Notes: generated by a model from the letters alone, not told the origin. A DNA stretch of 8,802 nt from CAYJIX01 sp964370375 (GCA_964370375.1 CAYJIX010000075.1:1-8802), one strand, 5' to 3'. Shown: positions 1 through 6,925, numbered from the stretch's first letter. Numbers and translations are program-made.

Positions 1-235
1 TGCGCACTCTGCTGGCATAAACACCACGCGTGTGCTTGCGCACTCTGCTGGCATAAACACCACGCGTGTGCTTGCGCACTCTGCTGGCATAAACACCACG
101 CGTGTGCTTGCGCACTCTGCTGGCATAAACACCACGCGTGTGCTTGCGCACTCTGCTGGCATAAACACCACGCGTGTGCTTGCGCACTCTGCTGGCATAA
201 ACACCACGCGTGTGCTTGCGCACTCTGCTGGCATA
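1..235. repeat. 36-bp tandem repeat array, six identical units plus a partial seventh
   Basis: Six identical 36-bp units lie head to tail at 1-36, 37-72, 73-108, 109-144, 145-180 and 181-216. A seventh copy of 19 bases ends at 235, where the sequence leaves the unit. The array starts in register at the window edge, so it probably continues to the left. Each unit contains the palindrome CACGCGTG and can form a small hairpin (GTGTG-CTTG-CGCAC) across the unit junction. Because 36 is divisible by three, five of six reading frames stay open through it. One plus frame reads as a 12-residue repeat, VLAHSAGINTTR, ending in TAA at 236-238. It could therefore be the repetitive tail of a protein entering from the left, but open frames are expected by chance here, so coding is not claimed. 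There are no spacers, so it is not a CRISPR array. A diverged relative lies near 7548-7582. Confidence 0.95.
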
Positions 236-545
236 TAACGTTTGGCTCGAAATAGCCCTTTAAGTACGCCAAAATACCTTCTGGCACATTTTCGCCGCGC
301 AAAGGCTTTTGACCACCCACAAAAAAAGCCAAACAGAACATGCCTCATTGGGGCACGCTCTGTTTGGCTTTTATTTTTTTTGATTTGGCTATTTGCTGAA
401 TTTACACTGTTACTGCCTAACGTTATATATGCACGTTTTGTCCGTACTTCTTATATATAACAGCAGTTTACATAAAAAATTCATGAGCTATGCATAAAGA
501 CTTGCACAAAACGGCTTGCCTTTACGCGCTATATTTCAAATAAGC
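236..545. other. Intergenic region without a gene, left of rpsT
   Basis: I see no credible gene in these 310 bases. The one open plus-strand frame across 242-460 runs straight through a strong terminator hairpin and has no recognisable domain. The stretch holds that terminator (321-381). It also holds an imperfect inverted pair, GCATATAACGTT at 231-242 and AACGTTATATATGC at 419-432, which flanks the terminator, and an AT-rich pair at 423-430 and 453-460. Confidence 0.7.
321..381. terminator. Bidirectional rho-independent terminator
   Basis: AGCCAAACAGA (327-337) pairs perfectly with TCTGTTTGGCT (359-369), giving an 11-bp stem. A short inner TGCC/GGCA stem lies inside it. Seven As precede the stem and a T-rich run follows it, so it can end transcripts in both directions. 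It lies about 165 bases beyond the stop of minus-strand rpsT, and probably serves rpsT and whatever gene converges from the left. Confidence 0.9.
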
Positions 546-809
546 TTATTCTGCTGTGTTTACAGCACGAGCCAAGCGAGAAATTTTGCGGGCAGCTTTT
601 TTCCAATGGATAACGCCCTTGGTTGCAGCTTTATCTATGGTAGAAGTTGCAAGGGCAAGAAGCTGGCTGGCTTTTTCGCGGTCTTCTGCTTTGATGGCTG
701 CGCGCACGTCTTTTACAACATTACGTACACGAGTTTTGACAGTGCGGTTACGGGCTGCGCGTTTCACGCTTTGTTTGTGACGCTTTACAGCTGATTTATG
801 GTTAGCCAC
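546..809 (-). CDS. rpsT: 30S ribosomal protein S20
   Basis: This 87-residue basic protein is ribosomal protein S20, which binds 16S rRNA early in assembly of the small ribosomal subunit. It starts MANHKSAVKRHKQSVKRAAR, the family's hallmark N-terminus. It keeps the helical Lys/Arg-rich body and ends with the conserved stretch WKKAARKISRLARAVN. The length is normal for the family. The start is GTG (807-809), preceded by a strong Shine-Dalgarno sequence (GGAGG, 816-820 on the complement) at a spacing of six. A GTG start is notable because S20 genes often use non-AUG starts in connection with autoregulation. It is transcribed alone from a sigma70-type promoter at 870-898, and the terminator at 321-381 probably ends the transcript. 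The identification is secure. Confidence 0.98.
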   Translation of the reverse strand: MANHKSAVKRHKQSVKRAARNRTVKTRVRNVVKDVRAAIKAEDREKASQLLALATSTIDKAATKGVIHWKKAARKISRLARAVNTAE

Positions 810-815
810 GGTTTT

Positions 816-820
816 CCTCC
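816..820 (-). promoter_or_regulatory. Ribosome-binding site of rpsT, supports a GTG start
   Basis: CCTCC on the plus strand reads GGAGG on the minus strand, six bases before the GTG at 809-807. It fixes GTG as the start of rpsT. Confidence 0.85.
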
Positions 821-869
821 AAAATTGCGTCCTTATGACGCGTAGTGTTAAAACGATATGGAACAGATG

Positions 870-898
870 TTTGTATTCAAAAACAGACAGGTTGTCAA
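870..898 (-). promoter_or_regulatory. sigma70-type promoter of rpsT
   Basis: On the minus strand a perfect -35 box, TTGACA (complement of 893-898), is followed after exactly 17 bases by TACAAA (complement of 870-875), a four-of-six match to the -10 consensus. Transcription would start near 863, giving a leader of about 53 bases. It lies between the deacylase stop and rpsT, so rpsT need not depend on read-through. Confidence 0.75.
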
Positions 899-963
899 GT
901 GGTAGTTGGGGGCAAGTTTTACTTTAGATGACGCTTGATACTGCATCCTGTAGCCCTTACCTG

Positions 964-987
964 AATGGCGGCGAAGCCGTAGCCATT
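964..987. repeat. Small imperfect hairpin downstream of the deacylase gene
   Basis: AATGGC (964-969) pairs with GCCATT (982-987). An inner GGC-GAA-GCC stem and a 3-base bulge (GTA) lie between them. No T-run follows on the minus strand, so it is not a standard terminator for the deacylase gene. It may stabilise the 3' end of the message or be chance. Confidence 0.35.
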
Positions 988-1051
988 ACACAAGGAACGA
1001 GCAATTCTGCAAATAAAGAGCAACGTGACGGTACTTTTGAGGCAGTCTGAC

Positions 1052-2653
1052 TTACTTTACACGCAAAACACTCCCAGCCCTTTGCCCAGTAGGCTTGCCA
1101 TATTCAAGGGTTAACGCGCCATTGACATACACATGGTCAATGCCAGTGGGCATGGCTTTGGGCTCTGCAAAGGTTGTTGTATCTTTTAAGGTATCGGGGT
1201 TTATGATCAAAAGATCTGCTGCATAATTTTTCGCAAGGAGCCCTCTATCCATAATATTAAGGCGTCTTGCAGGGATGGATGTCATTTTTTGTACAGCTCT
1301 TTCAAAAGGCAGAACACCGCGTTGTTGCACAAAATGATCCAGCACATGCACAAACGCTCCGCTCACGCGCGGATGGGTTTTTGCATCGGCGGCTGCCGGG
1401 ATGGAGTCAGAAATAAGTGCGGTTGTGTGGTGTTGCATGATGCGTTCAATATCGTCCTGGCTCATATTGTCAAAAGCGGCGGCATCTTTACCTTTATTGG
1501 CAACGATAAGGTCAAAGGCCAGTTCAAGGGGGTCTTTGCCATGTTTTTTTGAAAGCTCTGCCAGCGTTTGCCCTTCAACCTCAGGGGTTGCCGGCATGCT
1601 TAGCATGATGACCCCTTCTGCACCGCCGCTGTTGCGGTAATAATTATCCCACGCGCCTGCATCTGCTGCTACTTCGGCATGAATTTGGCTACGCAACACA
1701 GGATCAGTCAGCCGCGCTGCTAAATCTTCAAACGAGCCTTCCTGCGCCCAGCCGGGCAAAATAGCTCGTAAGGTTGTGCTGCCTATGGCATAGGGGTGTT
1801 GACTTAGCGTGATATCAAGGCCTTTTTGACGCGCTTCATCAACCAGAGCCAAGGTTGTTATGGATTTGCCAAAGTTTCTTTTGCCACTGGCTTTATGATG
1901 TGCAATTTGTAGCGAAACGCCACTTTGCGCGGCTAGATCGATGCTTTCGCGCACACATTCCACCACAAAATCCGATTCGTTACGCATGTGCGTTTCAAGC
2001 AGTTTTCCGTGCTCGCGCACAACCTTTGCCAAGGCCACAAGCTCGTCATGTTGTGCAAACACGCCGGGCGGATAGATAAGCCCTGTGCTCAAACCGCACG
2101 CACCTTGCTGTAAGGATGCCGTCAAAAGCTCTTGCATGAGCACAAGCTCCTTGGCAGTGGCAGGGCGATCTTCAAGGCCCATAACAGCCAAACGCAAGGT
2201 ATTGTGCCCCACATAGCTTGTCACATTACCGCCAAGGGGCAGTGTTGCAAGCTCTTTAAGCCATTCTGCAAAGCTTTGCCATTGCCACGAGGGGTTACTC
2301 CCTGCCTGCATGAAAGCCAGCATATGGGCAAGCTCTTCGCGCTTTTCACTGTCAAGCGGTGCAGCACTAAAACCGCATATGCCAATGGCCTGAGTGGTCA
2401 CGCCCTGCCCTAATCTGGCCAGGCCCAAGGGATCTTGCAGTAAGGCCAAGTCCATATGGGCGTGCATATCGATAAAACCGGGTGTGACAAAGCGATCATC
2501 CACATCAACTACATGACGTACGCTGTGTTTGCCACATCCTAGGCCCTGCTCTACAAATACTACGCGCCCTTGTAAAAACCCAACACGGCCCCTAAACCAC
2601 GGCGCGCCTGTCCCATCCATAATGCGAGCGTTGATGAACAATGTATCCAGCAT
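1052..2653 (-). CDS. N-acyl-D-amino-acid deacylase (D-aminoacylase, amidohydrolase superfamily)
   Basis: This 533-residue cytoplasmic enzyme is predicted to hydrolyse N-acyl-D-amino acids to a D-amino acid and a carboxylate. Metal-site motifs appear in the family's order (numbered from the ATG at 2653): PGFIDMHAHMD with H64 and H66, GICGFS with C93 (the metal-bridging cysteine position), ETHMR with H222, IAHHK with H252, and SDS with D416, the likely catalytic base. HPRVSGAF follows, as in related enzymes. The C-terminal beta-sandwich piece ending VYVNGAL and GSVLRVK is intact, and the length is normal. A GTG six codons upstream (2671) keeps the frame open, but the ATG is preferred because AGG lies five bases before it. 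The gene is divergent from the hydrogenase cluster, with no evident functional link. Exact acyl and amino-acid specificity, or a related D-glutamate deacylase role, cannot be told from sequence. Confidence 0.9.
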   Translation of the reverse strand: MLDTLFINARIMDGTGAPWFRGRVGFLQGRVVFVEQGLGCGKHSVRHVVDVDDRFVTPGFIDMHAHMDLALLQDPLGLARLGQGVTTQAIGICGFSAAPLDSEKREELAHMLAFMQAGSNPSWQWQSFAEWLKELATLPLGGNVTSYVGHNTLRLAVMGLEDRPATAKELVLMQELLTASLQQGACGLSTGLIYPPGVFAQHDELVALAKVVREHGKLLETHMRNESDFVVECVRESIDLAAQSGVSLQIAHHKASGKRNFGKSITTLALVDEARQKGLDITLSQHPYAIGSTTLRAILPGWAQEGSFEDLAARLTDPVLRSQIHAEVAADAGAWDNYYRNSGGAEGVIMLSMPATPEVEGQTLAELSKKHGKDPLELAFDLIVANKGKDAAAFDNMSQDDIERIMQHHTTALISDSIPAAADAKTHPRVSGAFVHVLDHFVQQRGVLPFERAVQKMTSIPARRLNIMDRGLLAKNYAADLLIINPDTLKDTTTFAEPKAMPTGIDHVYVNGALTLEYGKPTGQRAGSVLRVK

Positions 2654-2658
2654 AGTAA

Positions 2659-2669
2659 CCTGCCTTTCC
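2659..2669 (-). promoter_or_regulatory. Ribosome-binding region deciding the deacylase start
   Basis: The minus strand reads GGAAAGGCAGG here, and its last AGG is five bases before ATG (2653-2651). An upstream GTG (2671-2669) overlaps this region and so would lack it as a ribosome-binding site. The ATG start is therefore favoured. Confidence 0.6.
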
Positions 2670-2785
2670 ACATACTATATGCTTTTGCGTCTTAGAAAAA
2701 AAAACTCAAGCACTTATTATCATTGACGTAAAGCCATAAATTTCGTGTGCTCTATTTTGTTGCCGATAAACGCCATGTTCTGCGT

Positions 2786-2813
2786 TTGTAAAAGGCTTGC
2801 CTTCAAATATATT
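2786..2813 (+). promoter_or_regulatory. Candidate sigma70-type promoter of the hydrogenase cluster
   Basis: TTGTAA (2786-2791, four of six -35 matches), a 16-base spacer and TATATT (2808-2813, five of six -10 matches) lie 89 bases before the small-subunit ATG. Transcription would begin near 2820. An alternative -35 (TTGACG, 2723-2728) has a poor -10 partner. I see no sigma54 (TGGC-N-TTGC) element. Confidence 0.4.
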
Positions 2814-2817
2814 GGAG

Positions 2818-2847
2818 AAGCTAAAAACAAGTCCAGCTTATTTTTTT
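2818..2847 (+). promoter_or_regulatory. Weak attenuator-like hairpin in the hydrogenase leader
   Basis: AAGCT (2818-2822) pairs with AGCTT (2835-2839), followed by ATTTTTTT (2840-2847). The stem is only five base pairs with a 12-base loop, so it is a weak terminator at best. Its position just after the candidate promoter, before the small-subunit gene, is what would allow attenuation. Confidence 0.25.
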
Positions 2848-2890
2848 GCTGCCTCTTTCACATTGATAGTATGCAATACCGTATAAATGC

Positions 2891-2895
2891 AAGGA
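2891..2895 (+). promoter_or_regulatory. Ribosome-binding site of the hydrogenase small subunit
   Basis: AAGGA lies six bases before the ATG at 2902. An in-frame ATG at 2887 would place this site inside the coding region and has no site of its own, so 2902 is chosen. Confidence 0.8.
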
Positions 2896-2901
2896 AAAAC
2901 T

Positions 2902-4002
2902 ATGTCCACCCTACCCACACTGTATGAAACGCTTACAGAGCGCGGCATAAGTCGGCGTGATTTCATGCGCTATTGCACCCTTACGGCTGTGGCTTTGGGC
3001 CTTGGAGCTTCAGGCCCCCTTGAGCTTGCCCATGCCATGGAAACAAAGCCCCGTTTACCGGTTTTGTGGATCAATGGTTTATCGTGTTCGTGCTGTACCG
3101 AATCGTTCATCCGTACAGCGCATCCTTTGGCACAGGATATTATTTTGAGCATGATAGCCCTTGATTATCAAGATACCATCATGGCAGCAGCCGGCCATCA
3201 GGCCAATGAAGCTTTTTACCAAGCGGTGGAATCATATAAAGGCAACTACATTTTAGCTGTGGAAGGCAACGCGCCTTTGGGCCTTGACGGCATGTATTGC
3301 ATTGACGGTGGCAAGCCTTTTCTTGAAAAGCTGTATCATGGAGCTGAACATGCCAAGGCTGTCATTGCTTGGGGAAATTGCGCTTCTTGGGGTTGTGTAC
3401 AGGCAGCCAGCCCAAACCCTACAAAAGCAAAGCCTGTGCATGAGCTTATCCATAACACACCTGTTATCAATATTCCGGGCTGTCCTCCCATTGCTGAAGT
3501 CATGAGTTCGGTCATCACCTACATGCTGGCTTTTGAGCGTTTGCCAAGCCTTGATGCACAACTTCGCCCAAAGGTTTTTTATGGTAAAAGAGTGCATGAT
3601 CAATGCGTACGTCGTGCCCATTTTGATGCAGGGCAATTTATAGAATCATGGGATGAGCCGGGGGCAAAGCTTGGCCTTTGCCTGTATAAAATGGGATGTA
3701 AGGGCCCAACAACCTATAATGCTTGCCCTGTCACACGATGGAATGACGGAGTATCCTATCCCATTCAAGCAGGGCACGGCTGCATTGGCTGTGCTGAAAA
3801 CGGTTTTTGGGATCGCGGTGGGATTTATGATAGAGTCACCAATATTCCGCAACTTGGCACGCACGCCACAGCCAATACTGTTGGCGGTGCCATTGTTGGG
3901 GTTATTGCAGCAGGTGTTGCTACCCACGCTGTGGCAAGCTGCGTGTACCACCTAAAACATCGCAAACACGACGACGACAGCGATCAACCTTCAAGTGAAT
4001 AA
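2902..4002 (+). CDS. hyaA: Membrane-bound [NiFe] hydrogenase small subunit, oxygen-tolerant (group 1d) type
   Basis: This 366-residue iron-sulfur subunit carries electrons from the [NiFe] site toward the cytochrome. A Tat signal (SRRDFM, residues 17-22) and hydrophobic run end in AHA (43-45); the mature chain should start METKP. The proximal cluster has six cysteines, C62, C64, C65, C160, C165 and C194. Their spacing equals that of Ralstonia HoxK and E. coli HyaA, where C64 and C165 equivalents make a [4Fe-3S] cluster that protects against oxygen; standard enzymes have glycine there. E121 corresponds to Glu76 of Hyd-1. The medial [3Fe-4S] ligands are C275, C294 and C297, and the distal [4Fe-4S] ligands H232, C235, C260 and C266. 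Residues 326-348 form a C-terminal membrane anchor, followed by a charged tail. It is equivalent to hoxK/hupS. Gene family is certain; oxygen tolerance is inferred from the ligands. Confidence 0.97.
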   Translation: MSTLPTLYETLTERGISRRDFMRYCTLTAVALGLGASGPLELAHAMETKPRLPVLWINGLSCSCCTESFIRTAHPLAQDIILSMIALDYQDTIMAAAGHQANEAFYQAVESYKGNYILAVEGNAPLGLDGMYCIDGGKPFLEKLYHGAEHAKAVIAWGNCASWGCVQAASPNPTKAKPVHELIHNTPVINIPGCPPIAEVMSSVITYMLAFERLPSLDAQLRPKVFYGKRVHDQCVRRAHFDAGQFIESWDEPGAKLGLCLYKMGCKGPTTYNACPVTRWNDGVSYPIQAGHGCIGCAENGFWDRGGIYDRVTNIPQLGTHATANTVGGAIVGVIAAGVATHAVASCVYHLKHRKHDDDSDQPSSE

Positions 4003-4099
4003 CATATAATTTCATGTAGTATACCCTGTTTGTATAGCAGGTTATTCTAGCGTTAATCATTGTACATGTATAAAAATTTCAGCTTATAAGGAACACAAT
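4003..4099 (+). other. Gap between the hydrogenase subunit genes
   Basis: These 97 AT-rich bases contain a weak hairpin (ATACCCTG at 4021-4028 with CAGGTTAT at 4038-4045, one mismatch) and the large-subunit ribosome-binding site (AAGGA, 4088-4092, seven bases before ATG). No T-run follows the hairpin, so it should not stop transcription. The two subunit genes are expected to be co-transcribed. Confidence 0.4.
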
Positions 4100-5890
4100 A
4101 TGGCGTCTGCAAACACAACACAACAAGGCAAAAACACACGCATTGTGGTTGACCCCATTACCAGAATTGAAGGGCACTTGCGCTGCGAGGTCAACATCAA
4201 TGACGAACAGGTTATTACCAATGCCGTTTCTTCAGGAACCATGTTTCGCGGCATTGAAATCATTTTAAAAGGGCGCGATCCACGTGATGCTTGGGCTTTT
4301 ACCGAAAGGATTTGCGGTGTCTGTACAGGCACTCATGCTTTAGCTTCCATTCGTGCTGTGGAAAACGCCCTTGATATCAACATTCCCGACAACGCCAATT
4401 GTGTGCGCAATATCATGCAGCTATGTTTATGGTTTCATGATCATTTGGTGCATTTTTATCAACTGTCGGCCTTGGATTGGGTTGATGTGGTCAGTGCTGC
4501 CAAGGGCGATCCAAAGGCCACGGCTGTTTTGGCACAATCGCGCTCTCCCTCTGCGTGGTTCAATGCTTCTGTTGGATATTTTGCTGCTGTTCGCGACAAG
4601 CTGCAAGCACTCATCCGTTCAGGCCAGCTTGGCATTTTCAAAAACGGCTATTGGGGGAATCCCGGCTATAAACTATCACCCGAAGCCAACCTCATGCTGG
4701 TAGCACACTATTTAGAAGCGCTTGATTTTCAAAAAGACATTGTCCGTATTCACGCTATTTTTGGAGGTAAAAATCCGCATCCCAACTGGCTTGTAGGGGG
4801 GGTGCCCACAGCCTTTAATCTGGATGGGGTTGGCGGTGACAATGTGATCAACATGGAACGGCTTGACTATGTTCAGCAAATCATCACGCGCTGCAACCGC
4901 TTTGCAAAAAACATTCTTTTAAATGACGCCATCATCCTTGGGCGTTTGTATCCGGAATGGTTTACGTATGGTGCAGGCTTATCAAATAAGGCAGTGCTAA
5001 GCTATGGCGAATTTCCTACTATTGCCAACGACAATTCCAACAACAGCCTTATGGTACCGCGTGGGGCCATTATCAATGGCAATTTTAACGAGGTGCTCCC
5101 TGTTGATCTTAACAACCCCGAAGAAATTCAAGAAGCTGTCAGCCATTCATGGTATGCGTACCCGCAAGGTGTTCACAGTTTGCACCCCTATGATGGGATC
5201 ACAAAGCCTGATTTTCGATTGGGAGCCTTCACAAAAGGCAGCCTTACCAACATTGAACAGCTTGACGAAAACGGCCCGTATTCGTGGATAAAAACGCCGC
5301 GCTGGCGCGGACATACCATGGAAGTTGGCCCCCTTGCCAGAGTCCTTATTCAATACGCACAAAAACAATCCGATACTGTTGAAAACATTGACAGATTGTG
5401 TGCTGCCATGAAGGTTCCTGTCAGCGCCATGCATTCCACTATGGGGCGCATTGTAGCACGAGCTTACGAGGCAGAATGGTCTACCAGAGCCATGCAAATG
5501 TTTTTTGATAAGCTTATGACAAACCTTAAAAACGGTGATGCAAACGCTGTCAACAATACAAAATGGGAGCCTGAAACCTGGCCGAATGATGCCAGTGGAG
5601 TAGGCTTTGCCGAGGCCCCACGCGGAGCCCTTGGACATTGGACCGTTATTCGTAACCGTTATATTGACCGCTATCAATGTGTGGTGCCAACCACCTGGAA
5701 CGCTGCGCCACGTGCTGCAGACGGCATGCTCAGCAGCTATGAAGCCGCGCTTTTAGGCATCCCCATTGCAAACCCACAAGAACCTTTGGAGATTTTGCGC
5801 ACCTTGCACAGCTTTGATCCCTGCCTTGCCTGTGCCACCCATATCATGGGGCCGGATGGGGATACGCTCATGACTGTGCGCAACGAATAA
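4100..5890 (+). CDS. hyaB: [NiFe] hydrogenase large (catalytic) subunit
   Basis: This 596-residue protein holds the Ni-Fe(CN)2CO site that splits H2. The N-terminal ligand motif RICGVCTGTH supplies C72 and C75, with H79 following. The C-terminal motif DPCLACATH supplies C575 and C578. H581 marks the maturation cleavage point, leaving a 15-residue tail (IMGPDGDTLMTVRNE) to be removed by the protease encoded at 6926-7465. E24 (TRIEGH) is at the conserved proton-transfer glutamate position, and D573 is next to the metal ligands. All four metal ligands are cysteine, with no in-frame TGA, so this is not a [NiFeSe] enzyme. The body (NPHPNWLVGGVP, HSWY, PRWRGH, LEILRTLHSFDPC) closely follows Ralstonia HoxG and E. 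coli HyaB. The folded dimer is exported through the small subunit's Tat signal. Length is normal and no frameshift is seen. Equivalent to hoxG/hupL. Confidence 0.98.
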   Translation: MASANTTQQGKNTRIVVDPITRIEGHLRCEVNINDEQVITNAVSSGTMFRGIEIILKGRDPRDAWAFTERICGVCTGTHALASIRAVENALDINIPDNANCVRNIMQLCLWFHDHLVHFYQLSALDWVDVVSAAKGDPKATAVLAQSRSPSAWFNASVGYFAAVRDKLQALIRSGQLGIFKNGYWGNPGYKLSPEANLMLVAHYLEALDFQKDIVRIHAIFGGKNPHPNWLVGGVPTAFNLDGVGGDNVINMERLDYVQQIITRCNRFAKNILLNDAIILGRLYPEWFTYGAGLSNKAVLSYGEFPTIANDNSNNSLMVPRGAIINGNFNEVLPVDLNNPEEIQEAVSHSWYAYPQGVHSLHPYDGITKPDFRLGAFTKGSLTNIEQLDENGPYSWIKTPRWRGHTMEVGPLARVLIQYAQKQSDTVENIDRLCAAMKVPVSAMHSTMGRIVARAYEAEWSTRAMQMFFDKLMTNLKNGDANAVNNTKWEPETWPNDASGVGFAEAPRGALGHWTVIRNRYIDRYQCVVPTTWNAAPRAADGMLSSYEAALLGIPIANPQEPLEILRTLHSFDPCLACATHIMGPDGDTLMTVRNE

Positions 5891-5982
5891 CAGGCTGTCC
5901 CAAAAGGCCTGTCCTTGGCGAAAGGTTAAAAAGTATTGTCTGTTGCGTCAGTAACACATTGTAATCGGGCCATGGAAGCATG

Positions 5983-6067
5983 AGAGGGGGAAGCCACACA
6001 CCTACTTGGGCACCAACAATTTTTATAGCCATAAGGCTTTGCAGCTCAAGTAGGCGTTGGGCCCTCT
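5983..6067 (+). promoter_or_regulatory. Structured intergenic element with two competing folds
   Basis: Three nested stems are visible: AGAGGG (5983-5988) with CCCTCT (6062-6067), CCTACTTG (6001-6008) with CAAGTAGG (6047-6054), and AGCC-ATAA-GGCT near 6027-6038. A rival pairing exists: GGGC(A)CCAAC (6008-6017) with GTTGGGCCC (6056-6064), nine pairs with one bulge. It cannot form together with the first two. The element lies between the large-subunit stop (5890) and the cytochrome start (6178). It could set mRNA stability or expression ratio between the subunit and cytochrome genes, or be a small RNA. It does not match any riboswitch, 6S or SRP RNA pattern I know. Confidence 0.4.
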
Positions 6068-6166
6068 TAAAATTCATCACATCATTGCATCCGACACTTT
6101 TTTACAGCATGGATTACAGTATTTTTTAACATTTTTTATCTACATCGACTTTTGCAACAGATTGAT

Positions 6167-6171
6167 AAGGA
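6167..6171 (+). promoter_or_regulatory. Ribosome-binding site of the cytochrome gene
   Basis: AAGGA sits six bases before the ATG at 6178. It gives the cytochrome its own translation start after the 287-base gap that follows the large subunit. Confidence 0.75.
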
Positions 6172-6177
6172 TTTGTT

Positions 6178-6921
6178 ATGCTAAAGCTATCCTCTCCTGC
6201 GATTCGCTCCACGCCGCCTGAGTGCAAAGGCTATTATATTTACCAGCTGCCCATACGGATTTGGCATTGGAGCATGGCCCTTGCCATTGTTGTACTTGTG
6301 ATCACAGGCTATATTATCGGTAAACCCTTACATTCCATAACGGGCGACGCCACGTTTTTGTTTTACATGGGGTATGTGCGACTGGCCCATTTTATTGCAG
6401 GATATGTGCTTGTTATTGGGCTTTTTGCACGGATTGTGTACACGTTTTTTAGCAATAAATATGCAAAAGAGCTGCTTATTGTCCCTGTTTGGAAAAAAGC
6501 CTGGTGGCAGGATCTGTGGCTTGATATCCGCTGGTACCTTTTTTTAAACAAAGCACCAACGGTTCACATGGGCCACAACCCCTTAGCGCAAGTGGGCATG
6601 TTTTCTTGCGTCTTGTTTTTACTGCTCATGAGCTTTACGGGCCTTGCCATTTATCAAGAGGAAGCATCGCCTTGGTACCTTGAACCTTTCCGTTTTATGA
6701 TCAATCTAGCCTATGCCACAGGCGGCAATACCATTGATTTGCACAATTGGCATCGCCTTGGCATGAAGCTTCTGTTAGGCTTTATAATCGTACATCTTTA
6801 TATGGTGATCCGTGAGGAAATCATGGGACGCACCACACTTATGTCAACAATGTTCAGCGGATACCGTGAAATCCGCGACGGCAATATGATTAAAATCCGA
6901 AAGGTAAAATTAAAAAGGTGA
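6178..6921 (+). CDS. cybH: [NiFe] hydrogenase b-type cytochrome subunit, membrane anchor
   Basis: This 247-residue inner-membrane protein (HyaC/HoxZ/HupC family) takes electrons from the small subunit's distal cluster and passes them through two b haems to the quinone pool. Four membrane segments are apparent, at about 29-49, 67-90, 138-159 and 194-212. Conserved histidines include H30 (PIRIWHW), H71 (RLAHFIAGY), H189 and H192 (LHNWHRLG) and H206 (VHLYMVIREE); among these are the expected haem ligands. GHNPLAQ in the middle and the RTTLMSTMFSGYRE ending are family hallmarks. The length is normal. The stop codon TGA (6919-6921) overlaps the ribosome-binding site of the next gene, so the two should be translationally coupled. 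The 287-base gap upstream is larger than the others in the cluster and carries a structured element. Quinone type cannot be inferred. Confidence 0.95.
   Translation: MLKLSSPAIRSTPPECKGYYIYQLPIRIWHWSMALAIVVLVITGYIIGKPLHSITGDATFLFYMGYVRLAHFIAGYVLVIGLFARIVYTFFSNKYAKELLIVPVWKKAWWQDLWLDIRWYLFLNKAPTVHMGHNPLAQVGMFSCVLFLLLMSFTGLAIYQEEASPWYLEPFRFMINLAYATGGNTIDLHNWHRLGMKLLLGFIIVHLYMVIREEIMGRTTLMSTMFSGYREIRDGNMIKIRKVKLKR
6916..6921 (+). promoter_or_regulatory. Ribosome-binding site of the protease gene overlapping the cytochrome stop
   Basis: AGGTGA includes the cytochrome's TGA stop and lies four bases before the ATG at 6926. This arrangement suggests translational coupling. Confidence 0.75.
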
Positions 6922-6925
6922 CATC

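Noticed and set aside
1..235. CRISPR array
   Set aside because: The 36-bp unit length fits a CRISPR repeat, but the units abut with no spacers and no cas gene is present.
231..432. Integron cassette boundaries (GTTRRRY at 240-246, RYYYAAC at 415-421)
   Set aside because: GTTTGGC misses the consensus by one base, there is no paired attC foldback, no integrase and no cassette ORF. The AACGTT palindrome explains the resemblance.
242..460. 72-residue plus-strand ORF
   Set aside because: It runs through the strong terminator at 321-381 and has no ribosome-binding site or recognisable domain.
556..780. Plus-strand ORFs opposite rpsT
   Set aside because: They are antisense shadows of the S20 coding sequence.
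2882..2887. TATAAA as -10 box of the hydrogenase genes
   Set aside because: Transcription would start inside the ribosome-binding site at 2891-2895, leaving no usable leader, and no -35 is properly spaced.
5868..6080. 70-residue minus-strand ORF between the large subunit and cytochrome genes
   Set aside because: It overlaps the 3' end of the large-subunit gene and the structured element, and has no family resemblance or ribosome-binding site.
5895..6160. 6S RNA, cobalamin or NiCo riboswitch in the intergenic gap
   Set aside because: None of the conserved boxes I know for these RNAs could be found; only unlabelled stems are seen.
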